From contig JALVVL010000005.1 in assembly GCA_027023425.1 (NCBI GenBank), forward strand, positions 1-64,000: a stretch of DNA of 64,000 nt, in the 5' to 3' direction. The notes below the pieces were generated by a model. It saw nothing but the letters and a program-made list of their open reading frames with translations, was not told the DNA's origin and made no database searches. The position numbers and the translations under genes are program-made. Source of the stretch: Anaerolineales bacterium. GTDB taxonomy: Bacteria; Chloroflexota; Anaerolineae; Anaerolineales; DRMV01. This document shows, in pieces, positions 28,596-39,299 of the stretch (position 1 is its first letter; every line of letters starts with the position of its first letter).

Positions 28596-30260
28596 CTATT
28601 GATAAAACACTCGCGAGCCCTGCACTTTGTTGTTCACATAGGTAAGGGCTAATATAATTGCGAACAGCACAAATGCCAAAGCCGAAGCATAGCCATAGCG
28701 GGTATCGGTGAAGAAGGTGTCAAATATGACCACGCTGAAGGTGTTGACCGTTTTCAATGCCTCCGGCTGGCGCATAACATAGATGTGGTTGAAGGCTTTG
28801 AAAGTGCCGATCACCGCTATCAGCGAGAGGAAGTAGGTCGTCGGCGAAAGCAGCGGGAGGGTAATGTAGCGGAAGATTTGCCAGCCGTTTGCCCCATCAA
28901 TTTCAGCGGCCTCGTTGACTTCATTGGGGATGTTGCCCAAGCCAGCAAGGTAAATTACCGTGTCATAGCCCACGTAAGTCCAAATTGAGTAAATTATTAT
29001 CACCACAAGCGCGAGGCTTGGGCCGCCAGCCCACGAAGGCAGGGAAATTCCGAGGCTGTCTGCTATCATGCTGAAGATGCCGCGCGGCTCCCACAGCCAA
29101 TTTAGAGTCGGCAAGCCGAAAAGGTGGAAAATGCGGTTCACCAGCCCCGAGGGGTTGTTGAGGAACAGCAAGCGGAAGACCGCAGCGCTTGCCACCGTCG
29201 GCGTGATGTAGGGCATGAAATACAGCACGCGGAAAAGTTCGCGCCCCTTGATGTTTTGGAAAAGGAAATACGCCAGCACTATCGCGATCCCCAATTGGAA
29301 CGGGATTGTGCCCACGGCGTAATAAACGGTGACCACCAAGCCGCGCCACATATCCGGATCGCCAGCGGCAATCACGGGCGGCAATTCAGCAATCAAAATC
29401 CAGCCGCCGACTATGAGCAAGAGCGCCCCCAAACCTTTGAGCGCAAAGCCCTTGTCGGAATCGGTATGCACGGCGTTATCCCACAATTTCCACGCAATGA
29501 ACAACAAAATAACACCGGCCGCGATGAGAACTACTTGCACTCCCATCTTGGCCGGTTCGCCATTCTGCACTGCTTGTTTTATGGCTTTTTGCAATTGGTC
29601 GTAGGTGAAAATTGCTGTTATTACTCCCCCAAGCGCCAAGAAAGTGCCGGTGCTCCATTCAAGCATATAAACGGCGTGTTGCTCCGAGGGCTTTTTTGCC
29701 ATCATAAAGCCCCATAGCCCGAGGCCAACCACCGTTGCCAACAGGGCAACCTTCATCGCAGCCAGCACAGGCGGCTCGGTTAGGGCTTCCCAAAGCCATA
29801 CGCGGAACATATGGGCATTACGCCTGTGCCCAATGGCCTTATCGGCAATTTTGAGCACAAACGGTAGCAAAATCACCCCATACCTCACCCAGAGCAATTC
29901 AGCAACGCCCAAAATCACCCCGGGAATAGCCCACAGCCACGGGTTGTCTTCAGAGTCTCTGCCCTTTGTGAAAGCGCTCTTTACGCTTTTCCATCCCAAA
30001 AAGAGGAAAGCGGCGGCCACAGCAAAGAACAGAAGATAGGCTAAACTATCAATTGCACGGACATAGTTTTTCAACCCTATGAATTTCCCCATGCGGATTC
30101 GCCATCGGTGCAGGCTGACATAGACCGCAAACATTACTGGAAAGATGCCAAAGGTAAAGACCAAAATGGATGCTGGCGCTATCATCAGGTAGGCGGTAAA
30201 ATACTCTCTCCACTGCCTGCCTTTTTTGCTGCGCCACATTTTATTGATGGCTTTGAGCAT
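28596..30260 (-). CDS. Sugar ABC transporter permease (MalF type) with large extra membrane insertion
   Basis: Start MLKAINKMW with GGAGGTGGCA before [32 protein letters not shown] loop [25 protein letters not shown]. Confidence 0.9.
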   Translation of the reverse strand: MLKAINKMWRSKKGRQWREYFTAYLMIAPASILVFTFGIFPVMFAVYVSLHRWRIRMGKFIGLKNYVRAIDSLAYLLFFAVAAAFLFLGWKSVKSAFTKGRDSEDNPWLWAIPGVILGVAELLWVRYGVILLPFVLKIADKAIGHRRNAHMFRVWLWEALTEPPVLAAMKVALLATVVGLGLWGFMMAKKPSEQHAVYMLEWSTGTFLALGGVITAIFTYDQLQKAIKQAVQNGEPAKMGVQVVLIAAGVILLFIAWKLWDNAVHTDSDKGFALKGLGALLLIVGGWILIAELPPVIAAGDPDMWRGLVVTVYYAVGTIPFQLGIAIVLAYFLFQNIKGRELFRVLYFMPYITPTVASAAVFRLLFLNNPSGLVNRIFHLFGLPTLNWLWEPRGIFSMIADSLGISLPSWAGGPSLALVVIIIYSIWTYVGYDTVIYLAGLGNIPNEVNEAAEIDGANGWQIFRYITLPLLSPTTYFLSLIAVIGTFKAFNHIYVMRQPEALKTVNTFSVVIFDTFFTDTRYGYASALAFVLFAIILALTYVNNKVQGSRVFYQ

Positions 30261-30323
30261 TGCCACCTCCCGTTGGCGTTTGGTGAGTATGGGTAGATTA
30301 TACCCCACCTGAGGAGCACAAAG

Positions 30324-31607
30324 ATGCCAAATTTGGCCTCTGAAATAATGCCGTTTTTGGAAGCAAATACTTTTGAGGCTTTGCCGTTGGGGGATGGGCA
30401 AATTGCCCCGCGCTACGACGGTTACAGCATTTTGAACGTGCCCATTAGCGTGTGCAAGTTGCTCGGCGTGCCCGGCCCTTCGCCCCATCCGCCGCTGGCC
30501 GACGCGATTATGGCGCATATTGCCCCCGCCGATCGTGTCATCCTCATCGTTGTGGACGGTATGCGCTGGGATTTGCTCCTGACCGCGCTGGAAAAAGGCT
30601 TGCTGCCGGAATGGCAGCGCTTGGCAGAGGAAGGCATTTTAGCGCCAATAACGTCGGTTTCGCCGAGTACTACCTCTGCCGCGCTTTCCACCTTTTGGAC
30701 CGGACGCTCCCCCACCGAGCACGGCGTGATGGGCTATGAAATGTGGATGCGCCGTTACGGCATTATGGCAAACACCATCTTTCAGCAACCTTCCAGTTAC
30801 CGCAGTGCAGGCGGCTCGCTCACCCTTGCCGGTTTCAAGCCGCAGGAATTCCTCCCATTCCGCACCTTGGGTGTGCATTTGGCCGAGCATGGCGTCAAAG
30901 CCTTTGCGCTTCAACATTGCACAATTGCCCACAGTTCTTTTTCTCAAACTTTGCTTCAGGGCGCGGAAACCAAAAGTTTTTCCACGCATGTGGAATCGTG
31001 GTTCAACTTGCGCGAACTGCTGCGCTCCGAAAAGGGCAAACTTTTTGCCGGAATCTACTGGTCAAGGGTGGACGAGTTTGAACACAAGTACAGCCCTCAG
31101 GATGAGCGCGTGCTTGCAGAACTGCATTCCTTTGGCTGGAACATGGAGGAATATTTTTTGAAGCGCCTCACGCCCGAGGAGCGCCGCCGCACCGCGATTT
31201 TGATCACTGCCGACCACGGGCAAATTCACACGCCCGACAACCCAGATTTTTACCTACGCAACCACCCCGGTTTGATGGAAACCATGCACCTGCTCCCGGG
31301 CGGTGAGCATCGGCTGATGTACCTCTACCCGCGCCCCGGGCACGAACAGAAAATGCTGAAATACTTTGAGGAACACTGGCCGGGGCTGTTCAACATTGCG
31401 CCGAGCGAGCAGGTTTTGCGCTCGGGCTTGTTTGGACCGGGCGAGCCACACCCAGATTTGCGGCACCGCGTGGGCGATTTTGTGGCAATTGCCCAACGCA
31501 ATGCCTACATTTGGTGGCCCGAAAAGCGCAATCACCTTTTAGGCAGGCACGGCGGGCTGGCGCGCGAGGAAATGCTTGTGCCCCTGCTTGCGGCAAACTT
31601 GGGCTAA
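30324..31607 (+). CDS. Alkaline phosphatase-superfamily (type I phosphodiesterase/nucleotide pyrophosphatase-like) protein
   Basis: [60 protein letters not shown]. Confidence 0.9.
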   Translation: MPNLASEIMPFLEANTFEALPLGDGQIAPRYDGYSILNVPISVCKLLGVPGPSPHPPLADAIMAHIAPADRVILIVVDGMRWDLLLTALEKGLLPEWQRLAEEGILAPITSVSPSTTSAALSTFWTGRSPTEHGVMGYEMWMRRYGIMANTIFQQPSSYRSAGGSLTLAGFKPQEFLPFRTLGVHLAEHGVKAFALQHCTIAHSSFSQTLLQGAETKSFSTHVESWFNLRELLRSEKGKLFAGIYWSRVDEFEHKYSPQDERVLAELHSFGWNMEEYFLKRLTPEERRRTAILITADHGQIHTPDNPDFYLRNHPGLMETMHLLPGGEHRLMYLYPRPGHEQKMLKYFEEHWPGLFNIAPSEQVLRSGLFGPGEPHPDLRHRVGDFVAIAQRNAYIWWPEKRNHLLGRHGGLAREEMLVPLLAANLG

Positions 31608-31756
31608 TGGTAATTACCTGTGCGAGGGTGAGTGCAACGCCATTTTGAGGCTCGCTCTTCCCCAAAAGTGGCCATAAGGCGACTTCGCAGGTAGTAGGTG
31701 CAGTTTCAACTGCCGGTGCTTGCATCCGGCGACTAAAGTCACTGGCTACAAGTTAC

Positions 31757-31778
31757 GAAGTCCACGCAGGTGGACTTC
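31757..31778. repeat. Perfect 9-bp hairpin GAAGTCCAC-GCAG-GTGGACTTC within a REP-like intergenic segment
   Basis: Read directly; flanked by CCGGCGACTAAAGTCACTGGCTACAAGTTAC. Confidence 0.8.
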
Positions 31779-31887
31779 TGCTTGCCCCGCGCCAAAGAAT
31801 TTATCCTCGCTTGCGAGGCTGGTAGGCAGTTACGACTAACAGCCCCACACGGCAAACCCTCGGCCACGACACAAAACCAAAACCAAA

Positions 31888-31927
31888 AAGCAAACCGCCC
31901 CGCGAATTTTGCGGGGCGGTTTCGTTT
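31888..31927 (-). terminator. Rho-independent-type terminator (AACCGCCCCGCAAAATTCGCGGGGCGGTTT) for the korAB genes
   Basis: 11-bp GC-rich hairpin immediately after the minus-strand beta-subunit stop. Confidence 0.8.
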
Positions 31928-31942
31928 CTACGGCCGGTATGC

Positions 31943-32971
31943 CTAAAACATCAAGTCGTTCACCGTTTGCATTGTGTCGGGCGAGGGGCGCAGGCGCTCT
32001 TGGGGCATCCTGTTGAAAGGAACATCGGTGGGTAGGTCGTAAAGGTCAGGGAGCGCCGGGCGATCGGGTTCAATGTAGAGCAAGCCAGTGAGCAGAATGT
32101 GTTTCTGCTTGGCTTCTTCCAGCGCGCGGATAGCGGCGAAGCGGTCGGTGGGGTCGTAGTCGCGGTCAACGCGCTTCAACACAATCGCCGAGCCGTCGTG
32201 CAGGGTAACTTCGCGCACCTCGCCGGGCTCCATTTCACCCTCAAGCATAATCTCTTTGGCATTGGGCAGGAACTGCATGTCGTGCAAAATCACCTCATGC
32301 TTTTTGCCCCATTCGTAGGAATGAGTAGCGTTGGGCTGATTGTTGAACGAAACGCACGGGCTGATGATGTCCAAAATTGCAGTCCCACGGTGGTGCATGG
32401 CGGCTTTGATGAGCGTTTTCACCTGCTTGGGGTCGCCAGCAAAGGAGCGGGCAACAAAAGTGGCGTTGGAAGCGAGGGCTTCCATGCAGATATCCACCGG
32501 CTCAAAGGGGTTGACGCCCTGCTTCTTGAGTTTCAAGCCACGGTCGGAGGTCGGTGAGAACTGCCCTTTGGTCAGGCCGTAAACGCCGTTGTTGGCAACA
32601 ATGTAAACCAGCGGCATGTTGCGGCGGATGATGTGCTTGAATTGCCCCATGCCGATTGCGGCAGAGTCGCCGTCGCCGCTCATGCCGATACCGATTAGCG
32701 AAAGGTCGCCAAACAGCGCGCCGGTGGCAAGCGAGGGCATACGCCCGTGCAAGCCGTTGAAGCCAAATGAGCGACCGAGCATGTAGGTCGGTGCTTTGGA
32801 GGAGCACCCGATGCCGCTGAATTTGACCACGGACTCGGGCGGTAGGTTTTCTTCAAAGACAGCCGAGATGATTTGGCTGATGATGGAGTTATGGCCGCAC
32901 CCTTGGCAAAGCGTGGTGGGCGCACCTTTGTAGTCGGCAATTGTCAAACCGATGGCATTTGTCTTAGCCAT
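31943..32971 (-). CDS. 2-oxoacid:ferredoxin oxidoreductase beta subunit (KorB type)
   Basis: TLCQGCGHNSIISQI; GIGCSSKAPTYML; GMSGDGDSAAIGMGQFKHIIRRN. Confidence 0.93.
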   Translation of the reverse strand: MAKTNAIGLTIADYKGAPTTLCQGCGHNSIISQIISAVFEENLPPESVVKFSGIGCSSKAPTYMLGRSFGFNGLHGRMPSLATGALFGDLSLIGIGMSGDGDSAAIGMGQFKHIIRRNMPLVYIVANNGVYGLTKGQFSPTSDRGLKLKKQGVNPFEPVDICMEALASNATFVARSFAGDPKQVKTLIKAAMHHRGTAILDIISPCVSFNNQPNATHSYEWGKKHEVILHDMQFLPNAKEIMLEGEMEPGEVREVTLHDGSAIVLKRVDRDYDPTDRFAAIRALEEAKQKHILLTGLLYIEPDRPALPDLYDLPTDVPFNRMPQERLRPSPDTMQTVNDLMF

Positions 32972-32975
32972 GATT

Positions 32976-34802
32976 TTACTCCTCTTCCATTTCCAAAATG
33001 GTGTTCATAATCCAGCGGGCAGTGAGGGGCAGGCCATCGCCCTTGGCAACCGAAATCAGCCGGTCTGCCATATCGGGCACAAATAGTTGCAGAAGTTGGC
33101 GCATTTGGCCGTCGCGGTTCATCTCAACCACATAGATTTTTTCGTGGTCGGCGATGAAATCCCTCACCTCATCGGCAAACGGATACGCCCGCAGGCGCAG
33201 GTAGTCGGTTGCGATGCCCTTTTCTTCTTTGAGGTAGTGGCGGGCTTCCTGAATTGCCGGATGCGTAGAGCCGAAGGAAATGATGCCAAAGGGCGCGCCC
33301 TCGGCGCTTTCCAGCACCGGCTTGGGCAGGATGTGACGGGCGGTTTCGTATTTTTTCTTGATGCGCTTGAGCACCCGCACCCACACTTCGGGGTCTTCGC
33401 TGTAGCGGGCGAACTCATCATGGCCGGTGCCGCGGGTGAAGTATGCCGCTTTGGGGTGCTTGTTGCCGATGACGGTGCGGTAGGGGATGCCGTCGCCGTC
33501 AACATCCAAGTAGCGTCCCCAAACTTTGCCCTCTTTTTCCCACTGCTCAAGGTCTTCTTCCCAAAGGATTTTGCCGCGGTCCATCGGCTCATCGGGGTAT
33601 TCAAACGGCTTGACCATCCACTGATTTTGCCCGATGTCCAAATCGCTCATCACAAAAACGGGGGCTTGGAGGCGCTCAGCGTAGTCAAAAGCCCGCCAGC
33701 CGAATTCAAAAGCCTCTTGCGCATCGCGCGGGAAGAGCATGATGCTGTCGGTGTCGCCTTGGCTGATGAAGGCAACTTGGGTAATATCGCCCTGCATGGT
33801 GCGGGTGGGCAAGCCGGTGCTCGGCGAGCCGCGCTGCACATCCCAAACCACAATCGGCACCTCGGCGTAGTAGGCAAGCCCGAAGAATTCGCTCATCAGG
33901 CTGATGCCCGCGCCCGAAGTGGAGGTCATGGCGCGCAAGCCAGCCCATCCCGCGCCGATAGCCATGCCGCTCGCCGCGAGTTCGTCCTCCGCCTGCACGA
34001 CCACCACGGTGTTTTTGCCGGTTTTCGGGTCTTTGCGCAGTTTGGGGATGTATTGGTTCATGGTCTCCACAAGGCTGGAGGCAGGCGTGATGGGATACCA
34101 AGCCACGAACTGCACGCCGCCGTAAAGAGCGCCCAGAGCGGCGGCGGTGTTGCCATCCGCCATGATGTAGCCCTTGGTGGCATCCATCGGTTCAAGGATG
34201 TAGGGGTCTTTCTTTTCAAGGTTTTCCTTCGCCCACTCGGCGGCGGCTTCAATCACGCCCATGTTCAAGTTGATAGGCGATTCTTTGCCCTTGAAGTGGA
34301 AATCAAGGGCGGCGCGGATTTTATCCATGTCAATGCCGATCATCTGCGCCAGCACGCCCACGTAAACCATGTTGGCGACATAGTCGCGCAGTTTGGCGGG
34401 CGCACCCGATTGCCGCGCCAGTTTTTTGACCGGCATCGGGTAGGTGGTGATGTCGTCGCGTTCAATCGGCAGTTTGATGTGGTCGGCGTAAAACAGCGCG
34501 CCGCCGGGCACCACCTTTTCCATGTCCTCTTTGACGGTGGCGGGGTTCATTGCGATGACGATTTCGTGCTCCTCGCGGCGGGCAAGCCAACCATCTTTGT
34601 TGATGCGGATGGTGTACCATGTGGGCAAGCCCTGAATGTTGGAGGGAAAGATGTTCTTCCCCTGCACGGGGATGCCCATCTTGAAAATGGCGCGCAGGAT
34701 AGTCAGGTTTGAAGTCTGACTTCCCGTGCCGTTTACGGTGCCAACGGTGATTGAAAAATCGTTCACCACGGTACCGGAGGAGGTTGGTGATTGTGTGCTC
34801 AT
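32976..34802 (-). CDS. 2-oxoacid:ferredoxin oxidoreductase fused gamma-alpha subunit (KorA type)
   Basis: ADGNTAAALGALYGGVQFVAWYPITPASSLVETM; VQAEDELAASGMAIGAGWAGLRAMTSTSGAGISLM. Confidence 0.93.
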   Translation of the reverse strand: MSTQSPTSSGTVVNDFSITVGTVNGTGSQTSNLTILRAIFKMGIPVQGKNIFPSNIQGLPTWYTIRINKDGWLARREEHEIVIAMNPATVKEDMEKVVPGGALFYADHIKLPIERDDITTYPMPVKKLARQSGAPAKLRDYVANMVYVGVLAQMIGIDMDKIRAALDFHFKGKESPINLNMGVIEAAAEWAKENLEKKDPYILEPMDATKGYIMADGNTAAALGALYGGVQFVAWYPITPASSLVETMNQYIPKLRKDPKTGKNTVVVVQAEDELAASGMAIGAGWAGLRAMTSTSGAGISLMSEFFGLAYYAEVPIVVWDVQRGSPSTGLPTRTMQGDITQVAFISQGDTDSIMLFPRDAQEAFEFGWRAFDYAERLQAPVFVMSDLDIGQNQWMVKPFEYPDEPMDRGKILWEEDLEQWEKEGKVWGRYLDVDGDGIPYRTVIGNKHPKAAYFTRGTGHDEFARYSEDPEVWVRVLKRIKKKYETARHILPKPVLESAEGAPFGIISFGSTHPAIQEARHYLKEEKGIATDYLRLRAYPFADEVRDFIADHEKIYVVEMNRDGQMRQLLQLFVPDMADRLISVAKGDGLPLTARWIMNTILEMEEE

Positions 34803-34832
34803 AACCTCTTTCTCCTTGTGTTCCGAAAAAAT

Positions 34833-35522
34833 TTACCCCGTGACAGGGCGATTTGCCAAAAGTTTGGTGTGCTCAATGAGGGCTTGATAAGCGGCGTCGT
34901 AGTCGCCGCTCACTATTCCTTCCACAATGCGGGAATGATATTCCCACACCTCGCTCAAGTATTCAAAACTGCTGTAGCGGCTTAGCCCCACAATTTCGTA
35001 GGCGTTCCAATAGGCCTCAAGCAAGCCATTTACGAAGGTGTTATCCAGCCGTTTGTAGATTGTGAGGTGCAGTTCGCGGTGCTCTTCATGTGGAATGAGC
35101 GGCGGTTGGCGGTGGAGTTTATCCCAAGCCGAAGCGACAAGTTGCTGAAGGTGGTGTTTATCCTCTTCGGTGAGCAACTTGGCGGCATCGTGGAAATAAG
35201 CGGCCTCCACTCGTCGGCGCAGGTCGGCGAATTGTCCGAAATACTTTTGCTGGTCTACCATCAAGGCATATTTCAGGCTTAGCCACGCGGCGGGCGCAAA
35301 TCGGTAAGGCAAATGCCGCAAACCAACCCGCGGTTTTGCTTCCACAACCCCCAAGGCTTTTGCCACAGCGAGTTCTTCGCGCACACGGGTCATGCTCCAG
35401 CCCATTAGTTGGGCAACCTCTTGCAAAGAGGGCAAATGCTCACTTCCTTGGAGAGCCTGCTCAGCAAAGAAACGCAAAAGCGGATAGTCTTCTTTAGTGG
35501 TCACAGCGGTTCCTTCTAACAA
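34833..35522 (-). CDS. GntR/FCD-type transcriptional regulator
   Basis: SLQEVAQLMGWSMTRVREELAVAKALGVVEAKPRVG HTH; FCD-like helical C-terminus EEHRELHLTIYKRLDN. Confidence 0.85.
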   Translation of the reverse strand: MLEGTAVTTKEDYPLLRFFAEQALQGSEHLPSLQEVAQLMGWSMTRVREELAVAKALGVVEAKPRVGLRHLPYRFAPAAWLSLKYALMVDQQKYFGQFADLRRRVEAAYFHDAAKLLTEEDKHHLQQLVASAWDKLHRQPPLIPHEEHRELHLTIYKRLDNTFVNGLLEAYWNAYEIVGLSRYSSFEYLSEVWEYHSRIVEGIVSGDYDAAYQALIEHTKLLANRPVTG

Positions 35523-35657
35523 TTAGATTATTAGGAACAATCGCAATAATCAAACGGGATTGTACCCGCTCATTTGACGAAAGTCAAGGATGGCTCTGAG
35601 CAAAACTTCTTGACATTCATTCAGGCATCTCGTATAATGCCGCCAACAAAGCGAATA

Positions 35658-35809
35658 GGAGTTACGCAGTTCTCCTGCTTCATGTCACCGCGAGGCGGTC
35701 TATGACCGCCGAAGTAGTTTCTCCCACTGTCTGGGGGATGGCTTCGCCGCCTACGGCGGCTCGCCATGACATGAAAACGAGCGCTTCTACCAGCAACTGC
35801 GTAAGTCCT
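35658..35809. repeat. ~150 bp palindromic MITE-like element, copy 2
   Basis: GGAGTTACGCAGTTC...CATGTCACCGCGAGGCGG...GGCTCGCCATGACATGAAAACGAGCGCTTCTAC...CAACTGCGTAAGTCC. Confidence 0.88.
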
Positions 35810-35819
35810 AAGTGAGATA

Positions 35820-36105
35820 AGCCGCCGCTCTCGGAGGAGTAGGCGGAGCACGGGCTGACAGGGAAGATGCGGTCACCGACTGAAAGCCGCCGCAGTGCCG
35901 CCCCGCCGAAGGTCGCCGAGAGGAGCATGCCGAAGAAAGCCGCCAAGCGGTGAGTAGACCGGCACGGGTGCGCCCGTTACAGCGTCTCCCCAATCGGCTT
36001 TGTGCCCGTTGGGGGCTGAGCGCGCCGTAGCCGCAAGGCACGGCGAAGTGAGGTGGTACCGCGGATTCCCCCTTCCGTCCTCATGAGCGGAGGGGGTTCA
36101 TTGTT
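35820..36105 (+). promoter_or_regulatory. T-box riboswitch leader upstream of valS
   Basis: Stem I base CTCTCGG (35828-35834)/CCGAGAG (35916-35922); AGTA and GAA loop-E elements; candidate specifier GTC 35912-35914; T-box GAGGTGGTACCGCGG 36050-36064; CCCCCTTCCGTCCTC...GCGGAGGGGG. Confidence 0.88.
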
Positions 36106-36160
36106 TAAATTGCGAGTTATGAGTTGCGAATTATGATTGCGAGAGAAGAAGATAGGCTAT

Positions 36161-36235
36161 CACCAGAGCACTTGACACCGGATCACCTGACACTGGATCA
36201 CCTGACACTGGATCACCTGACACCAGAACACTTTT
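36161..36235. repeat. Five copies of a 15-bp tandem repeat (CACTGGATCACCTGA) between T-box and valS
   Basis: caccagagcacttga / caccggatcacctga / cactggatcacctga x2 / caccagaacactttt. Confidence 0.9.
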
Positions 36236-36247
36236 TTGGAGGCCACT

Positions 36248-38974
36248 ATGAGCACTTATGAACTTCCCTCTACCTTCAATTTCCGTGAACTTGAGCCCAA
36301 AATTTACCAAGAATGGGAAAACCGCGGCTATTTTCGCCCCACCAACGACCCCAACGAGCCCGGGCACGACCCCACAAAAAAGCCTTTTGTGATTTCCATG
36401 CCACCACCCAACGTCACCGGCAAACTGCATTTAGGCCATGCTATGTTCGTTTCCCTCGAAGACCTGATGACCCGCTACCACCGCATGAAGGGCGAGCCAA
36501 CCCTTTGGGTGCCCGGCACCGACCATGCCGGCATCGCCACCCAACTCATGGTGGAGCGCGACCTCGCCGCCAAAGGCATTGACCGCAAGGAAATCGGACG
36601 CGAAGAATTCCTCAAACACGCCTGGGCATGGAAAGAACGCTACCATGACCGCATTGTAGGGCAAATTCGCCGTCTTGGGGCGTCATGCGATTGGACACGC
36701 GAGCGCTTCACGCTTGACCCGGGCCTCTCGCGCGCCGTCCGCGAAGCCTTTGTGCGCCTCTGGAAGAAAGGGCTAATCTACCGCGGCCCGCGCCTCATCA
36801 ACTGGGACCCAAACCTCAAAACCGCCGTTTCCGACCTTGAGGTGGAATACCGCGAACAGCAGGGCAAACTTTACTACTTCAAGTACATGCTCGCCGACGG
36901 CAGCGGCTACATCCCCGTAGCGACCACCCGCCCCGAGACCATTTTGGGCGACACCGCGGTAGCCGTCCACCCCGACGACGACCGCTACAAGCAGTTTGTG
37001 GGCAAAGAAGTGGTGGTGCCGATTTTGGGTAGGCGCATTCCCGTAATTGCCGATGAATACGTTGACCCCGAATTCGGCACTGGCGCACTCAAAATTACCC
37101 CCGGCCACGACCCCAACGACTACGAAATCGGCATGCGCCACAACCTCCCCATCATCAATATTTTTGACAAAGAAGGGCGCATCAACGAAAATGGCGGCCC
37201 CTACGCGGGGCTTGACCGCTTTGAAGCCCGCAAAAAACTGTGGGAAGACATGCGCGCTGCCGGTCTGGTTATCAAAGAAGAGCCCTACGTGCACCAAGTG
37301 CCCGTTTCAGAGCGCGGCGGCACGCTCATTGAGCCGATGATTTCCACCCAATGGTTTGTGAAAATCAAGCCGCTTGCCGAAGCCGCCCTCCAAGCCGTGC
37401 GCGAAGGCAAAATCCGCATCATCCCCGAGCGCTTTGAGAAAGTGTATTTCCACTGGCTGGAGAACATCAAAGACTGGTGCATCAGCCGCCAATTGTGGTG
37501 GGGGCACCGCATTCCGGCGTGGTATGGCCCCGACGGCGAGATTTTCGTAGCCCACGACGAGCAAGAAGCCCACGCGCAAGCCGAAAAGCACTACGGGCAT
37601 CCGGTTGAACTGACCCAAGACCCCGACGTGCTTGACACTTGGTTCTCTTCGGGGCTGTGGCCGTTCTCCACTTTGGGCTGGCCTGAAGAAACGCCCGATT
37701 ACCGCTATTTTTATCCAACCAGCGTGATGGAAACGGGCTACGACATCCTTTTCTTCTGGGTTGCCCGGATGATCATGATGGGGCTGGAATTTACCGGCAA
37801 AGAGCCCTTCCACACCGTTTATTTGCACGGCTTGGTGCGCGATGAGCACGGGCAGAAAATGTCCAAAACCAAAGGCAATGTGATTGACCCGTTGGTGGTG
37901 ATGGACGAACTCGGCACCGACGCACTCCGTTTCACCCTGCTGGTCGGCTCCAGCCCCGGCAACGACATAAACATTAGCCTCAAGAAGGTGGAAGCCAATC
38001 GCAATTTTGCCAACAAGGTGTGGAACGCGGGGCGCTTCGTAATCGGCGCGCTGGAAAAAGCCCCCGACCGCCGCGAAAATGAGGTGGACTGGACTTTAGC
38101 CGATTCATGGATTTGGGCGCGCCTGCAAGACCTAATCCGCCGCGTCAACCGCCTTTTTGACGCCTACCAGTTCGGCGAAGCCGGACGGCAGATTTACGAC
38201 TTCTTCTGGAGCGAATTTGCCGACTGGTATGTGGAAATCGCCAAACTCCAACTGGCGGAAGGCGGCGACCGCGCCTTCACCACCGCGCAGACCTTGGTCA
38301 AAGTGCTGGATGCCAGCCTGCGCCTGCTACATCCCTTCACGCCGTTTGTGACCGAGGCGCTGTGGGGGCATCTGAAACAAGCGGTGGCGCAGCGCTATGG
38401 CGCCGAGCACCCCGATTTCACACCCGCGGGCGGCTGGCCCGAGGCGCTCATTGTTGCCCCTTGGCCTGAAAGCCACGCTCCCGAGGGCTGGGAGGAAGGC
38501 AAAGTCGCCGAGTTCAGCGTTTTCCAAAACGTGGTGCGCGCAATCCGCAACTTGCGCGCCGAAAAGAAAGTGAAACCCGGCGTGAAAATTGGCGCAACCA
38601 TAGCGGCAGGCGCGCACGCACCCGCCCTCCAAAGCCTTGCCAAGCCATTGGCGGCGCTGGCGCGACTTGACCCGGCTCACCTCACCATCGCCGAAAGCCT
38701 GTCCAGCCGCCCAGCCGATAGCGTGGCGCTGGTTGCCGATACGGTGGAAATTTTCCTCCCGCTTGCCGACTTGGTGGATGTTGAAGAAGAGCGCGCCCGC
38801 TTGCAAAAAGAACTTGCCCAAACCGAAGCACAAATTGAGCGATTGGAAAAACTGCTTGCCAGCCCGTTTTCCGAAAAAGCGCCGCCGCCCGTGGTGCAAA
38901 AAGAGCGCGACAAACTCGCTCGCGCCAAAGCCCAAGCCGAAAAACTGCGCAAGCAGTTGCAAGAACTCGGCTGA
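36248..38974 (+). CDS. valS: Valyl-tRNA synthetase
   Basis: PPPNVTGKLHLGHAM (HIGH); KMSKTKGNVIDP (KMSKS); GGAGG before ATG 36248. Confidence 0.97.
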   Translation: MSTYELPSTFNFRELEPKIYQEWENRGYFRPTNDPNEPGHDPTKKPFVISMPPPNVTGKLHLGHAMFVSLEDLMTRYHRMKGEPTLWVPGTDHAGIATQLMVERDLAAKGIDRKEIGREEFLKHAWAWKERYHDRIVGQIRRLGASCDWTRERFTLDPGLSRAVREAFVRLWKKGLIYRGPRLINWDPNLKTAVSDLEVEYREQQGKLYYFKYMLADGSGYIPVATTRPETILGDTAVAVHPDDDRYKQFVGKEVVVPILGRRIPVIADEYVDPEFGTGALKITPGHDPNDYEIGMRHNLPIINIFDKEGRINENGGPYAGLDRFEARKKLWEDMRAAGLVIKEEPYVHQVPVSERGGTLIEPMISTQWFVKIKPLAEAALQAVREGKIRIIPERFEKVYFHWLENIKDWCISRQLWWGHRIPAWYGPDGEIFVAHDEQEAHAQAEKHYGHPVELTQDPDVLDTWFSSGLWPFSTLGWPEETPDYRYFYPTSVMETGYDILFFWVARMIMMGLEFTGKEPFHTVYLHGLVRDEHGQKMSKTKGNVIDPLVVMDELGTDALRFTLLVGSSPGNDINISLKKVEANRNFANKVWNAGRFVIGALEKAPDRRENEVDWTLADSWIWARLQDLIRRVNRLFDAYQFGEAGRQIYDFFWSEFADWYVEIAKLQLAEGGDRAFTTAQTLVKVLDASLRLLHPFTPFVTEALWGHLKQAVAQRYGAEHPDFTPAGGWPEALIVAPWPESHAPEGWEEGKVAEFSVFQNVVRAIRNLRAEKKVKPGVKIGATIAAGAHAPALQSLAKPLAALARLDPAHLTIAESLSSRPADSVALVADTVEIFLPLADLVDVEEERARLQKELAQTEAQIERLEKLLASPFSEKAPPPVVQKERDKLARAKAQAEKLRKQLQELG

Positions 38975-38994
38975 GGCAATAGCCTGCCCAACTT

Positions 38995-39024
38995 CAAAGC
39001 GCCCCGTTTTGCTGGGGCGCTTTT
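38995..39024 (+). terminator. Rho-independent terminator after valS
   Basis: AAAGCGCCCCGTTTTGCTGGGGCGCTTTT. Confidence 0.88.
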
Positions 39025-39039
39025 GTGTTTATAGGTTTC

Positions 39040-39265
39040 ATCCACAGATTGAAGGAAAAAACACAGAGGACACAGAAACACCACAGAAAACACAGAAACT
39101 TTCTCTTTGCGTCCTTTGCGCCTCTGTTCCCTCTGCGTCTCTGCGTTACCATCCACCGATTGACACAGATTTGCACCGACCGAAGAAAAACCACAGAAAT
39201 TTGCGGAGAACCCAGAAAAAATCTGTGCTAATCTGTGTAATCTGTGGTTTTCTCTCTGTGTCTCT
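39040..39265. repeat. Composite word-repeat cluster 5
   Basis: CCACAGATTGAAGGAAAAAACACAGAGGACACAG...CTGCGTCTCTGCGTTACC... read directly. Confidence 0.9.
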
Positions 39266-39299
39266 GTGTTATGGCAGTGGCCAAATGGTTGCCTACGGT

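Noticed and set aside
30261-30518. N-terminal extension of the MalF-type permease ORF
   Set aside because: Covers the divergent promoter region and the 5' end of the opposite gene; ATG 30260 has a strong SD.
35658-35809. MITE copy 2 as part of the valS T-box
   Set aside because: Same sequence occurs at three other unrelated loci; T-box Stem I begins after it.
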